A DNA stretch of 14,349 nucleotides from NCBI GenBank assembly GCA_017380955.1, contig JAFOCZ010000193.1:1-14349 (forward strand), given 5' to 3'. Every line of letters starts with the position of its first letter. Position 1 is the stretch's first letter. Shown one piece after another: positions 7,042 through 14,286 of the stretch. This stretch comes from Alistipes sp. (GTDB lineage Bacteria; Bacteroidota; Bacteroidia; Bacteroidales; Rikenellaceae). A program made the position numbers and the translations under genes. The notes beneath the pieces were generated by a model. That model made no database searches. It was not told where the DNA came from and saw nothing but the letters and a program-made list of their open reading frames with translations.

Positions 7042-8844
7042 ATGCGAAAGTTACGCAATATTGCAATTATCGCCCACGTTGACCACGGTAAGACAACACT
7101 CGTTGACAAGATGATTATGCAGGGTAACCTCCTGCGCGACAACGAGCATACGGGTGGCGATCTCATTATGGATAACAACGACATCGAGCGCGAGCGTGGT
7201 ATCACCATCCTCTCGAAAAACGTATCGGTGATTTACCAAGACTGTAAAATCAACATCATCGACACCCCAGGTCACGCCGACTTTGGTGGTGAGGTAGAGC
7301 GTGTGTTGAATATGTGCGACGGCGTTATCTTGCTTGTAGATGCCTTTGAGGGCACTATGCCACAGACACGTTTCGTGTTGCAGAAGGCATTGTCGTTGGG
7401 CAAGAAGCCTATCGTTGTCATCAACAAGGTTGATAAGGAGAACTGCCGCCCAGATGTTGTAAACGAGCAGGTGTTTGACTTGATGTTTACCCTTGGTGCT
7501 ACAGAGGAACAGTTGGACTACAAGACCATCTATGGCTCGGCAAAGCAGGGCTGGATGTCTCACGTAGCAAGCGAGCGCACCGACTCTATCACCCCACTTC
7601 TCGATACTATCATCGACGAGATTCCAGAGCCTGAGACAGTGGATGGCACTGTGCAGATGCTCGTAACATCGTTGGAGTACTCACCATATGTAGGTCGTAT
7701 CGCCGTAGGTAAGGTTACTCGCGGCTCGTTGAGCGCAGGACAGAACGTTACACTCGCCAAGCGCGATGGCTCGTTGGTAAAGACTAAGGTTAAGGACTTG
7801 ATGGTCTTCGAGGGTCTTGGCAAGGCAAAGGCCGAGCGTGTGGAGTGTGGCGAGATTTGCGCACTTGTAGGTATCGAGGGCTTCGAGATTGGTGATACTA
7901 TCTGTGATTTCACAAATCCTGAGCCACTGCCACCTATCGCTATTGATGAGCCTACAATGTCTATGCTCTTCACTATCAACAACTCACCATTCTTCGGTAA
8001 GGATGGTAAGTATGTTACCTCGCGCCATATTAAGGATCGTCTCGACCGCGAGTTGGAGAAGAATCTTGCGTTGCGTGTAGAGCCAGGTGAGAATGCCGAT
8101 TCGTTTATGGTATATGGTCGTGGTGTGTTGCACCTCTCGGTGCTTATCGAGACTATGCGTCGCGAGGGTTATGAGTTGCAGGTAGGTCAGCCAAAGGTTA
8201 TCACAAAGGTTATAGATGGTGTGAAGTGCGAGCCTGTGGAGGAGATGACCGTAGATTGCCCTGATGAGTACGCTGGTACGGTTATCGAACTTACAACACG
8301 CCGTAAGGGTCAGTTGGTGAATATGGAGTCGGCAAATGAGCGCACACGCCTCGAGTTCCTGATTCCATCGCGAGGTATCATTGGTCTTCGTTCATCGATG
8401 ATTACTGCTACTGCTGGCGAGGCTATTATGACACACCGCCTCAAGGACTTCGAGCCTTGGATGGGAGATATCGAGAGCCGCAATGTGGGTGCTATCATCG
8501 CATCGGAGACAGGTACGGCATATGCATACTCTATCGACAAGTTGCAGGATCGTGGTAAGTTCTTCATCTCGCCTATGGAGCAGGTATACTGCGGTCAGGT
8601 GATTGGTGAGCATACACGCTCTAACGATATCACTGTTAACGTTACCAAGGCGAAGCAGTTGACAAATATGCGTGCATCGGGCTCGGATGAGAAGACCTCA
8701 ATCGCGCCTCCGGTAATCTTCTCGTTGGAGGAGGCATTGGAGTATATCCGTGAGGATGAGTACGTAGAGATTACGCCAAAGTCTATGCGTCTGCGTAAGA
8801 TTTTGCTCTCGGAGGTAGACCGCAAGCGTGCATCAAAGGAGTAA
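7042..8844 (+). CDS. typA: Ribosome-associated GTPase BipA/TypA
   Basis: A 600-residue translational GTPase of the BipA/TypA family, which binds the ribosome and aids large-subunit assembly and stress adaptation. The G domain shows AHVDHGKTTL (11-20), the switch I RGITI (52-56), DTPGHADFGGEVER (74-87) and NKVD (in VVINKVDKENCRP). Domains II and III and the BipA-specific C-terminal domain follow, with RGIIGLRSSM and GEHTRSNDITVNVTKAKQLTNMRASG, which tell BipA apart from LepA and EF-G. The frame stays open upstream to a TTG at 7015, but that codon lies within the -7 promoter element and BipA proteins start at the MRKLRNIAIIAHVDHGKT sequence, so the ATG at 7042 is preferred. rpiB follows after 32 nt without a terminator. 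Confidence 0.96.
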   Translation: MRKLRNIAIIAHVDHGKTTLVDKMIMQGNLLRDNEHTGGDLIMDNNDIERERGITILSKNVSVIYQDCKINIIDTPGHADFGGEVERVLNMCDGVILLVDAFEGTMPQTRFVLQKALSLGKKPIVVINKVDKENCRPDVVNEQVFDLMFTLGATEEQLDYKTIYGSAKQGWMSHVASERTDSITPLLDTIIDEIPEPETVDGTVQMLVTSLEYSPYVGRIAVGKVTRGSLSAGQNVTLAKRDGSLVKTKVKDLMVFEGLGKAKAERVECGEICALVGIEGFEIGDTICDFTNPEPLPPIAIDEPTMSMLFTINNSPFFGKDGKYVTSRHIKDRLDRELEKNLALRVEPGENADSFMVYGRGVLHLSVLIETMRREGYELQVGQPKVITKVIDGVKCEPVEEMTVDCPDEYAGTVIELTTRRKGQLVNMESANERTRLEFLIPSRGIIGLRSSMITATAGEAIMTHRLKDFEPWMGDIESRNVGAIIASETGTAYAYSIDKLQDRGKFFISPMEQVYCGQVIGEHTRSNDITVNVTKAKQLTNMRASGSDEKTSIAPPVIFSLEEALEYIREDEYVEITPKSMRLRKILLSEVDRKRASKE

Positions 8845-8876
8845 GAGTAATATTCAACCTTAAAACAATAAAACAA

Positions 8877-9317
8877 ATGGACAAGAAAATTGGTATTGCT
8901 TGCGACCACGCAGCATACGACCTTAAGGAGTTTTTGGTAGGTTACCTCTCAACAAAGGGTTTCGAGGTTAAGGACTTCGGTACATACTCTGAGGAGTCTT
9001 GTGACTACCCTGATTTCGCTCACGCACTTGGCGAGGCTATCGACAATGGTGAGTTGGAGCGCGGTGTTGCTCTCTGTGGCTCAGGTGAGGGTATCTCTAT
9101 GACATTGAACAAGCACCAGAGCGTTCGTGCAGCACTTTGCTGGATTCCTGAGATTGCAAAACTCTCACGTCAGCATAACAACTCCAACGTATTGAGTATG
9201 CCTGCACGTTTCATCACCAACGACGAGGCTTTGGAGATGCTCAACGTATGGCTTGAGACTGAGTTCGAGGGTGGTCGTCACCAGCGTCGTCTTGACAAGA
9301 TGCCTTTACAAAAGTAA
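8877..9317 (+). CDS. rpiB: Ribose-5-phosphate isomerase B
   Basis: A 146-residue RpiB/LacA-family sugar-phosphate isomerase that interconverts ribose 5-phosphate and ribulose 5-phosphate in the non-oxidative pentose phosphate pathway. The N-terminal CDHAAYDLKE (9-18) holds the Asp and His of the phosphate/ring-opening site. Cys67 in LCGSGEGISMTLNK is the expected catalytic base of the RpiB type, and RQHNNSNVLSMPAR (98-111) holds the second active-site histidine. Arginines near 134-138 (GGRHQRR) fit the phosphate site. The family includes allose and galactose phosphate isomerases, but the short C terminus and intact Cys favour RpiB. It is probably cotranscribed with bipA. The 11-mer TTAAAACAATA at 8860-8870, 6 nt before the ATG, supports the start. 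Confidence 0.93.
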   Translation: MDKKIGIACDHAAYDLKEFLVGYLSTKGFEVKDFGTYSEESCDYPDFAHALGEAIDNGELERGVALCGSGEGISMTLNKHQSVRAALCWIPEIAKLSRQHNNSNVLSMPARFITNDEALEMLNVWLETEFEGGRHQRRLDKMPLQK

Positions 9318-9337
9318 TCTAAGCAGATTATACTATC

Positions 9338-9367
9338 AAAGGGTTGTAATTCGTTACGACCCTTTTT
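9338..9367 (+). terminator. Terminator after rpiB
   Basis: AAAGGGTTGTAA at 9338-9349 pairs with TTACGACCCTTT at 9354-9365, with one T/G wobble, around a TTCG tetraloop. The right arm is followed by more T residues. It ends the bipA-rpiB unit 20 nt after the rpiB stop. Confidence 0.92.
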
Positions 9368-9420
9368 TCGTACACCGAAGTCATCACTTTTGAGGATAAA
9401 CATATGAATTGTGAATAAAA

Positions 9421-9440
9421 AACTACCATAAATGATAGTT
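9421..9440. promoter_or_regulatory. Imperfect palindrome overlapping the receptor promoter (putative operator)
   Basis: A 20-bp inverted repeat in which AACTA, CAT on the left match ATG, TAGTT on the right, with one mismatched pair (C9426/A9435) and an AA centre. Its right end overlaps the -33 TTG (9439-9441) of the TonB-dependent receptor promoter, which is a typical repressor position. I cannot assign a regulator; it does not clearly match a Fur box. Confidence 0.45.
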
Positions 9441-9469
9441 GTATGATTTGTCCTGGTGGTGTATCTTTG
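9439..9469 (+). promoter_or_regulatory. Promoter of the TonB-dependent receptor operon
   Basis: A -33 TTG at 9439-9441 and a -7 TATCTTTG at 9462-9469 are separated by 20 nt, which fits the Bacteroidota promoter consensus. The -7 G is only 5 nt before the GTG at 9475, so the transcript is probably leaderless. Confidence 0.72.
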
Positions 9470-9474
9470 CACTC

Positions 9475-11742
9475 GTGAAAAAATTATTTAACATATTAGC
9501 ATTATTTATCCTTATCTCCACAACATCGGCAATGGCGGAGGAGCCTGCCGATACGATATATCGCAAGATTCAGCAGGTGGAGATAACGGCATCTATAAAG
9601 GGTAGCGACAAACGCTCTACACCAATATCTACAACATCTCTCACGATGCAGCGCCTCGAGGAGCGTGGCGTAGCATCAGTGAAGGAACTAACAGCATTAG
9701 CGCCAAACTTCTATCAACCCGACTATGGCTCATCTATAACGTCGTCGATATATGTTCGTGGCTTTGGCTCGCGAATTGACCAGCCGGTGCTTGGCATAAC
9801 CCTCGACAACGTGCCGCTGATGAACAAAAACTCCTTTGATTTTGATTTTTACGACATCCGCAGTGTGGAGTTGCTACGCGGCCCACAAGGTACGCTCTAT
9901 GGTCGTAACACCTCGGGTGGTGTGATGAACATAACTACCCTATCGCCTATGGCGTGGCAGGGGTTGCGCGCTATGGCCGAATACTCTACCCTAACATCGG
10001 CGCGCGCATCACTTGGATATTATGCTCGCCCAAAGGCTAATTTCGGTATCTCGGTAACGGCGGGATTCAACCATAATGGTGGTCACTTTGTTAATGAGTA
10101 CACCGATGAGATGTGTGATAGAGGCGATAGCGGCTCTGTGCGTGTTAGGATGCTCGGACATAAGGGCTTGTGGGATTTCGACAATAGCCTGTCTGTGGGT
10201 TACACCAATGAGGGTGGCTATGCCTATCATCACTATCTTCCTGATAGCAATACTACCGAGGCTATCAACTACAACGACCCATCGGGATATGAGCGCCTGA
10301 CTATCAACGAGGGTTTTGTGGCGCGTTACCACAACGATAAAATATCGATATCGAGTATCACAAGTTATCAGTATCTCGACGATTGTATGACCCTCGACCA
10401 GGACTTCTCGCCAAGGTCGATGTTTACGATGCAGCAGATGCAAAAGGAGCATACCCTGACGGAAGAGATTGTAATTCGCAACGCCAATCCTTTGCAGCGC
10501 TGGCAGTGGATATCTGGAGCATTTCTCTTTGGCAAGTGGCTCGATATGTCCTCGCCCGTAAAGTTCAAGCGCGATGGTATCGAGGGATTGATACTCCACA
10601 ATACTAACACGAATATCGGCAATGTATTCCCTGGTTATGGTTTGGATATTCCAAATGATAGTTTCGTGATTCACAGTGAGTTTAATATCCCCACATACGG
10701 CGCTGCTTTATATCATCAGTCCGATATAAAGTTGGGACGCTGGAATCTCACTGCTGGTGTGCGCATAGACCTCGAGTACACCTCTATGGATTATAACTCG
10801 TGGGGTGATATCTCGGTGCGCTTTGGTAAACTCGATGGCAGCAACGACTATAACTTCATCCCTGTGCACTCGTCGTTTAAGGGCGATGAGCAACAGTTGT
10901 TCTTCGAGATCCTGCCAAAGATAGCAGTGGAGTATAATATGCCGATTGGTAACCTCTACGCCACAGTAACGCGTGGATATAAGAGTGGAGGTTTCAATAC
11001 ACAGATTTTCTCCGACATATTGCAGATGCAGATGATGAACGATATGATGAATGCTTTGGGCGTGGAACTTGACGGTGTGGGCACTGCGACATACGACTCG
11101 GCATCGGCAACACGCTACAAGCCCGAGACAAGTTGGAACTTCGAGATAGGCACACACCTATCGCCTGTAAATGGTCTGCACCTCGACGCATCGCTCTTCT
11201 GGATTGAGTGCTTCGACCAGCAGGTGACTGTACTCCCCGAGGGTAATAACACAGGTCGTATGATGTCCAACGCTGCCCGTGCACGAAGCATCGGCGCGGA
11301 GTTATCTGCCGAATACAACTACCGTGGTCTCAGCATCCGTGCCGACTATGGATATACTAATGCTCGTTTCCGCGAGTATAACGATGGTATGGCGGATTAT
11401 GTAGGTAACTACCTCCCCTACGCCCCACAGAATACTCTTTCGGCAATGGTTGGCTATACGTGGTTGGTGGATAATAAGCACCTAAAGCAGATTACCCTGT
11501 CGGCAGATTGGCGAGGTATCGGCGACATATATTGGAACGAGGCGAACACACTACGCCAGGATTTCTACTCGGTGTTCGGTGCGCAGATTATGTTGCGTAT
11601 GCAGCGCTGCACACTCACACTATGGGGGAGAAACCTCACCAATACCGACTACAACGTCTTCTACTTCAAGTCCGTAGGCGAGGAGTTCTTCTCAAAGGGA
11701 ACACCAACACAACTTGGAATACGAATTTCAGTAAGCATATAA
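9475..11742 (+). CDS. TonB-dependent outer-membrane receptor
   Basis: A 755-residue outer-membrane receptor for energised import of a large or scarce ligand (iron chelate, haem or cobalamin are the usual candidates; the ligand is not readable here). Residues 1-21 (KKLFNILALFILISTTSAMA) are a signal peptide, and QQVEITAS at 33-40 is a likely TonB box. The plug domain (about 50-158) has IYVRGFGSR and VELLRGPQGTLYGRNTSGGV (131-150). A long aromatic-rich beta barrel follows and ends in a short strand, ISVSI. It has no N-terminal carboxypeptidase-regulatory-like domain and no SusD partner, so it is not a SusC-type glycan transporter. GTG at 9475 is chosen because the frame's upstream TTG (9439) lies in the promoter and only this start gives a proper signal peptide. 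The lipoprotein gene follows after 25 nt. Confidence 0.9.
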   Translation: MKKLFNILALFILISTTSAMAEEPADTIYRKIQQVEITASIKGSDKRSTPISTTSLTMQRLEERGVASVKELTALAPNFYQPDYGSSITSSIYVRGFGSRIDQPVLGITLDNVPLMNKNSFDFDFYDIRSVELLRGPQGTLYGRNTSGGVMNITTLSPMAWQGLRAMAEYSTLTSARASLGYYARPKANFGISVTAGFNHNGGHFVNEYTDEMCDRGDSGSVRVRMLGHKGLWDFDNSLSVGYTNEGGYAYHHYLPDSNTTEAINYNDPSGYERLTINEGFVARYHNDKISISSITSYQYLDDCMTLDQDFSPRSMFTMQQMQKEHTLTEEIVIRNANPLQRWQWISGAFLFGKWLDMSSPVKFKRDGIEGLILHNTNTNIGNVFPGYGLDIPNDSFVIHSEFNIPTYGAALYHQSDIKLGRWNLTAGVRIDLEYTSMDYNSWGDISVRFGKLDGSNDYNFIPVHSSFKGDEQQLFFEILPKIAVEYNMPIGNLYATVTRGYKSGGFNTQIFSDILQMQMMNDMMNALGVELDGVGTATYDSASATRYKPETSWNFEIGTHLSPVNGLHLDASLFWIECFDQQVTVLPEGNNTGRMMSNAARARSIGAELSAEYNYRGLSIRADYGYTNARFREYNDGMADYVGNYLPYAPQNTLSAMVGYTWLVDNKHLKQITLSADWRGIGDIYWNEANTLRQDFYSVFGAQIMLRMQRCTLTLWGRNLTNTDYNVFYFKSVGEEFFSKGTPTQLGIRISVSI

Positions 11743-11767
11743 CCAAATAACTTTAAAACAATAACTT

Positions 11768-12226
11768 ATGAAAAAACTATCAACAATCTTTGGACTGCTG
11801 TTGTCCATAATCGTGACAACATCTTGTACTAACGGACATAATAACAACCTTCCCAAGAATCCTGATGATAATAGTTGCTACTCAGGTACTATGAATGTGG
11901 ATCAGAACGATGGTACATTCTACACCCAGGATGCTGTAGAGGTAGATTACGAGATTAAGGGAGATAAATTGAATTTCGTTATGTATAAGGTGAAGTTTGC
12001 ATCGGGTATGCCAATCAAACTCGATATGGTTGTCGAGGGTGTAGATTACGAGACTTATGATACCGGTTGTTACACCATCTCGTGCGACAGTATCGTGCCA
12101 TATGCTATGGGCAGTCCATTTGAGAAGTTTACGATCACCAACCTTACGGGAGAGATTACTAACGACACTATGACACTCAACTTTATGTGCGGCGAGTATC
12201 CCGTAAAATACGATGGTACAAAGTAA
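11768..12226 (+). CDS. Small lipoprotein, probable calycin-like beta-barrel fold
   Basis: A 152-residue exported lipoprotein. The signal peptide ends in TTSC, which makes Cys20 the lipidation site. Residues after the cysteine (TNGHNNN) lack the acidic cluster associated with surface export in Bacteroides, so a periplasmic position is more likely. The mature part has alternating beta-type segments, starting with YSGTMNV and including MPIKLDMVVEGVDYETY and FTITNLTGEI, which resemble the calycin-like domain of Bacteroidota lipoproteins. That assignment is tentative. It lies 25 nt after the TonB-dependent receptor, so the two are probably made together and it may help bind or pass on the receptor's ligand. 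The 11-mer TTAAAACAATA at 11753-11763 is 4 nt before the ATG. Confidence 0.75.
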   Translation: MKKLSTIFGLLLSIIVTTSCTNGHNNNLPKNPDDNSCYSGTMNVDQNDGTFYTQDAVEVDYEIKGDKLNFVMYKVKFASGMPIKLDMVVEGVDYETYDTGCYTISCDSIVPYAMGSPFEKFTITNLTGEITNDTMTLNFMCGEYPVKYDGTK

Positions 12227-12251
12227 AGAATCCTAATCCTTATATAACAAT

Positions 12252-12280
12252 ATAGGCGACCCGATGAAGGTCGCCTATTT
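12252..12280. terminator. Hairpin terminator between the lipoprotein and TonB-C genes
   Basis: ATAGGCGACC at 12252-12261 pairs perfectly with GGTCGCCTAT at 12269-12278 around a 7-nt loop. It lies between two convergent genes. The T-tract is short on both strands, so termination efficiency is uncertain, but the GC-rich stem makes it the only plausible terminator in the 78-bp gap. Confidence 0.78.
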
Positions 12281-12304
12281 GCTTATTGGTTAGTGCGATA
12301 TCTA

Positions 12305-12913
12305 CTACTGAAAGGTTACAACTTCTACATCCTTGACAACCTTGAAGCCCACGGGGAGTGTGAACTGCACTACAACAGGATTACCCTTCTGCTTGCCTGG
12401 AGTCCACTGTGGCGATGACTTCAACACACGAATCACCTCATCAGAGAGTAGTTTGTCGGGGGATTTCAATACTGTTATGCGGCTCTCCTTGATATATCCA
12501 TCCTTGCCTACGCAGAAGTTTACAACCACGTTACCCTCTGCGCCCTTTTTTGTAGCCTCCTCAGGATAGCGAATATTCTGCATTACCCAATTGCGGAAGG
12601 TGTTAAGATCGCCACCCATAAACGTTGGCATCTCCTCCACGGCGAGCCACTCATCGTCTTGACCCTCATAAGCCTTAGTTGTGACAACTACCACGCTGGT
12701 AAGTGAGTTAGGAATCATCTTCATACCCTTCTCATAAGTTCTTAAAGTCTCACTGTCGTTGACAACCTCGATGCTCACGATATCCTTGGCTATCTGCTTC
12801 ACAATCTCAAGCGAAGATATTGCGCCATCTATGATGAACAGAGGCTCTTGAGCCGATGCTGTTGTTGTCATTGCCACTATGGCAAATGCAAACATTGATA
12901 ATAGTCGTTTCAT
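12305..12913 (-). CDS. Secreted TonB C-terminal domain protein with receptor-plug-like N-terminal segment
   Basis: A 202-residue protein with a cleavable-looking signal peptide (MKRLLSMFAFAIVAMTTTASAQE, 1-22). Residues 24-80 (PLFIIDG, then DIVSIEVVNDSETLRTYEKG, ending SVVVVTTK) resemble the plug-domain core of SusC-type receptors, PLYVIDG ... IESIEVLKDASA ... GVVLVTTK. Residues 96-192 are a TonB C-terminal domain, with FRNWVMQNIRYPEEATKKGAEGNVVV, VGKDGYIKESRI and SSPQWTPGKQKGNPVVVQFTLP. Classical TonB is anchored in the inner membrane by an N-terminal helix and a proline-rich spacer, both missing here, so this form is probably free in the periplasm and may not transduce energy. Such plug plus TonB-C combinations occur in other Bacteroidota proteins (some fused to M56 peptidases). 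Its role is not known. It has its own promoter, facing away from the kinase operon. Confidence 0.8.
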   Translation of the reverse strand: MKRLLSMFAFAIVAMTTTASAQEPLFIIDGAISSLEIVKQIAKDIVSIEVVNDSETLRTYEKGMKMIPNSLTSVVVVTTKAYEGQDDEWLAVEEMPTFMGGDLNTFRNWVMQNIRYPEEATKKGAEGNVVVNFCVGKDGYIKESRITVLKSPDKLLSDEVIRVLKSSPQWTPGKQKGNPVVVQFTLPVGFKVVKDVEVVTFQ

Positions 12914-12962
12914 AGTTTTTTAGGTTTTAAATGTTACGTACGGCAGCTGCTTTTTGTTAGTG

Positions 12963-12994
12963 CAAAGGTAGTATGGATTATCTCTGTTGCCAAA
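12963..12994 (-). promoter_or_regulatory. Promoter of the TonB-C gene
   Basis: On the minus strand, TTTG at 12994-12991 and TACCTTTG at 12970-12963 are separated by 20 nt, the best consensus promoter in the window. Transcription should start near 12958, giving a leader of about 45 nt. Confidence 0.8.
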
Positions 12995-13000
12995 CCTTTT

Positions 13001-13039
13001 ATGTTAAAGAGTGTTAAGGCGAATGTTAAATAGTGTTAA
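13001..13039. promoter_or_regulatory. Tandem direct repeat, putative response-regulator operator
   Basis: Two copies of ATGTTAAANAGTGTTAA, at 13001-13017 and 13023-13039, are identical except for one base and are offset by 22 bp, about two helical turns. Each copy holds two TGTTAA half-sites 10 bp apart, giving four half-sites at 13002, 13012, 13024 and 13034. This direct-repeat architecture is what OmpR/PhoB-family regulators bind (compare the PhoP box TGTTTA-N5-TGTTTA). It sits between divergent promoters and next to a kinase/response-regulator operon, so autoregulation is likely. Neither copy overlaps a predicted -33 or -7 element. Confidence 0.65.
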
Positions 13040-13077
13040 ACTTTCCAAAGAGGCGGTCTACCCTACTGATTTTTTCA

Positions 13078-13085
13078 TACCTTTG
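13078..13085 (+). promoter_or_regulatory. Promoter -7 element of the histidine kinase operon
   Basis: TACCTTTG matches TAnnTTTG, followed by CAAT and then the kinase ATG at 13090. No clear -33 TTTG is seen around 13051-13060, as expected for an activator-dependent promoter. The transcript is probably leaderless. Confidence 0.7.
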
Positions 13086-13089
13086 CAAT

Positions 13090-14286
13090 ATGAAAAAGCG
13101 AAGTTTTACCATAGTGCTGCTTAGTGGCATATTCTCGTTGGTGCTTCTCGCCGTGGTAGAGGTTATCTGGGCGGTGGATACCTATAGAAATATGCGCGAC
13201 ACATATCGCAACCAGATAGAGAGTATCTTCGAGGAGGCGACGTGGCAATATGTGTCGCGTCACAGCAACGGTAACTACACCCTCCCCGATATCTCACGCC
13301 TACAAACCATTCTTCAGGAGGAGTTGCGCACCTCGGGCATAGGGTCTCACTTTACGATTTCGGTACTCCTAATAACAGACCACGCATCTGAGCCTATTTG
13401 GGTTATAAATAGCGAGGATATCGATGAGCGACATATAGAGTTTGACAAGAGTCTCACGCCGCTGACACTCCGCCTTGCTGTTGACGACCCTCATTCGGCA
13501 ATTATGGCAAGTATGCGATGGATGCTCATCCTTCAACTCCTCTCTATCGTGGTGCTAACGGCGGCGTTTGGCTATCTGCTCCACACGCTATTTCGCGCAA
13601 AGAGCCTCGAGCAGATACGTCGTGACCTTACGCACAACATAACACACGAACTCAAGACTCCTATTGCAGCAGCATATGCCGCTACAGATGCATTACGCAA
13701 CTCCGAGACTATCGCCAGCGACAAGACTACGCGTAACGAATACCTCGATATGTCGCTATCTGCACTGAGTCGTCTTGGGGATATGGTAGAGGAGATACTT
13801 CGCACATCTACCGAAGAGTTTGAGAAGCATGATTTAAAAATCGAGCGATGCAACGCAGAGGACATAGTGGCGGAAGTACGCTCCACCTTTGACCTTAAAT
13901 ACCAGGAGCGTGAAGTGGAGTGGAGAATTGATATACCTGCTGATATTGAGATTATGGCTGACCGTATGCAGATGCTATCGATGCTTAGTGCTTTAGTGGA
14001 TAATGCCATAAAGTATTGCACGAGTAGACCTATGGTGTTAAATACAACTAATAACACTGTGATACGTATAGTAGACAACGGAATAGGTATTGCACCAAGC
14101 GAGCAACGCAGAGTATTTGACAAATTTTATCGCATTTCGCAAGGCAATCGCCACGATACCAAGGGTTATGGTCTTGGATTATATTATGTTAGGAATATCG
14201 TAGAGCGTCACGGCGGAACGATACATTTACACTCCACAGTAGGCAAAGGCTCTGAATTTGAAATAACACTTCCGATATATGGCTAA
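13090..14286 (+). CDS. Two-transmembrane sensor histidine kinase
   Basis: A 398-residue membrane histidine kinase that autophosphorylates and passes phosphate to the response regulator gene that follows. Transmembrane helices lie at about 8-28 and 144-166, enclosing a periplasmic sensor loop of about 115 residues (roughly 29-143) with no family signature that I recognise. The dimerisation/phospho-acceptor H-box is RRDLTHNITHELKTPI (177-192) with His186. The N-box LVDNAIKY is at 302-309, the G1 box DNGIGI at 329-334, FDKFYRI (343-349) is the F-box, and KGYGLGLYYV at 358-367 is the G2 box, so the catalytic domain is complete. The frame stays open upstream to a GTG at 13033, but that lies in the operator and the ATG at 13090 begins the first membrane helix with a basic MKKR. 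The stop codon overlaps the regulator's start by 8 bp. Confidence 0.93.
   Translation: MKKRSFTIVLLSGIFSLVLLAVVEVIWAVDTYRNMRDTYRNQIESIFEEATWQYVSRHSNGNYTLPDISRLQTILQEELRTSGIGSHFTISVLLITDHASEPIWVINSEDIDERHIEFDKSLTPLTLRLAVDDPHSAIMASMRWMLILQLLSIVVLTAAFGYLLHTLFRAKSLEQIRRDLTHNITHELKTPIAAAYAATDALRNSETIASDKTTRNEYLDMSLSALSRLGDMVEEILRTSTEEFEKHDLKIERCNAEDIVAEVRSTFDLKYQEREVEWRIDIPADIEIMADRMQMLSMLSALVDNAIKYCTSRPMVLNTTNNTVIRIVDNGIGIAPSEQRRVFDKFYRISQGNRHDTKGYGLGLYYVRNIVERHGGTIHLHSTVGKGSEFEITLPIYG

Noticed and set aside
10009..10674. 221-codon open frame on the minus strand inside the receptor gene
   Set aside because: It is antisense to a well supported receptor barrel, has no recognisable motif and no promoter, so it is a shadow.
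13033..13089. 19-codon upstream extension of the kinase from a GTG
   Set aside because: The GTG lies inside the second operator repeat and the extension crosses the -7 element; the ATG at 13090 with a basic start and a membrane helix is the better start.
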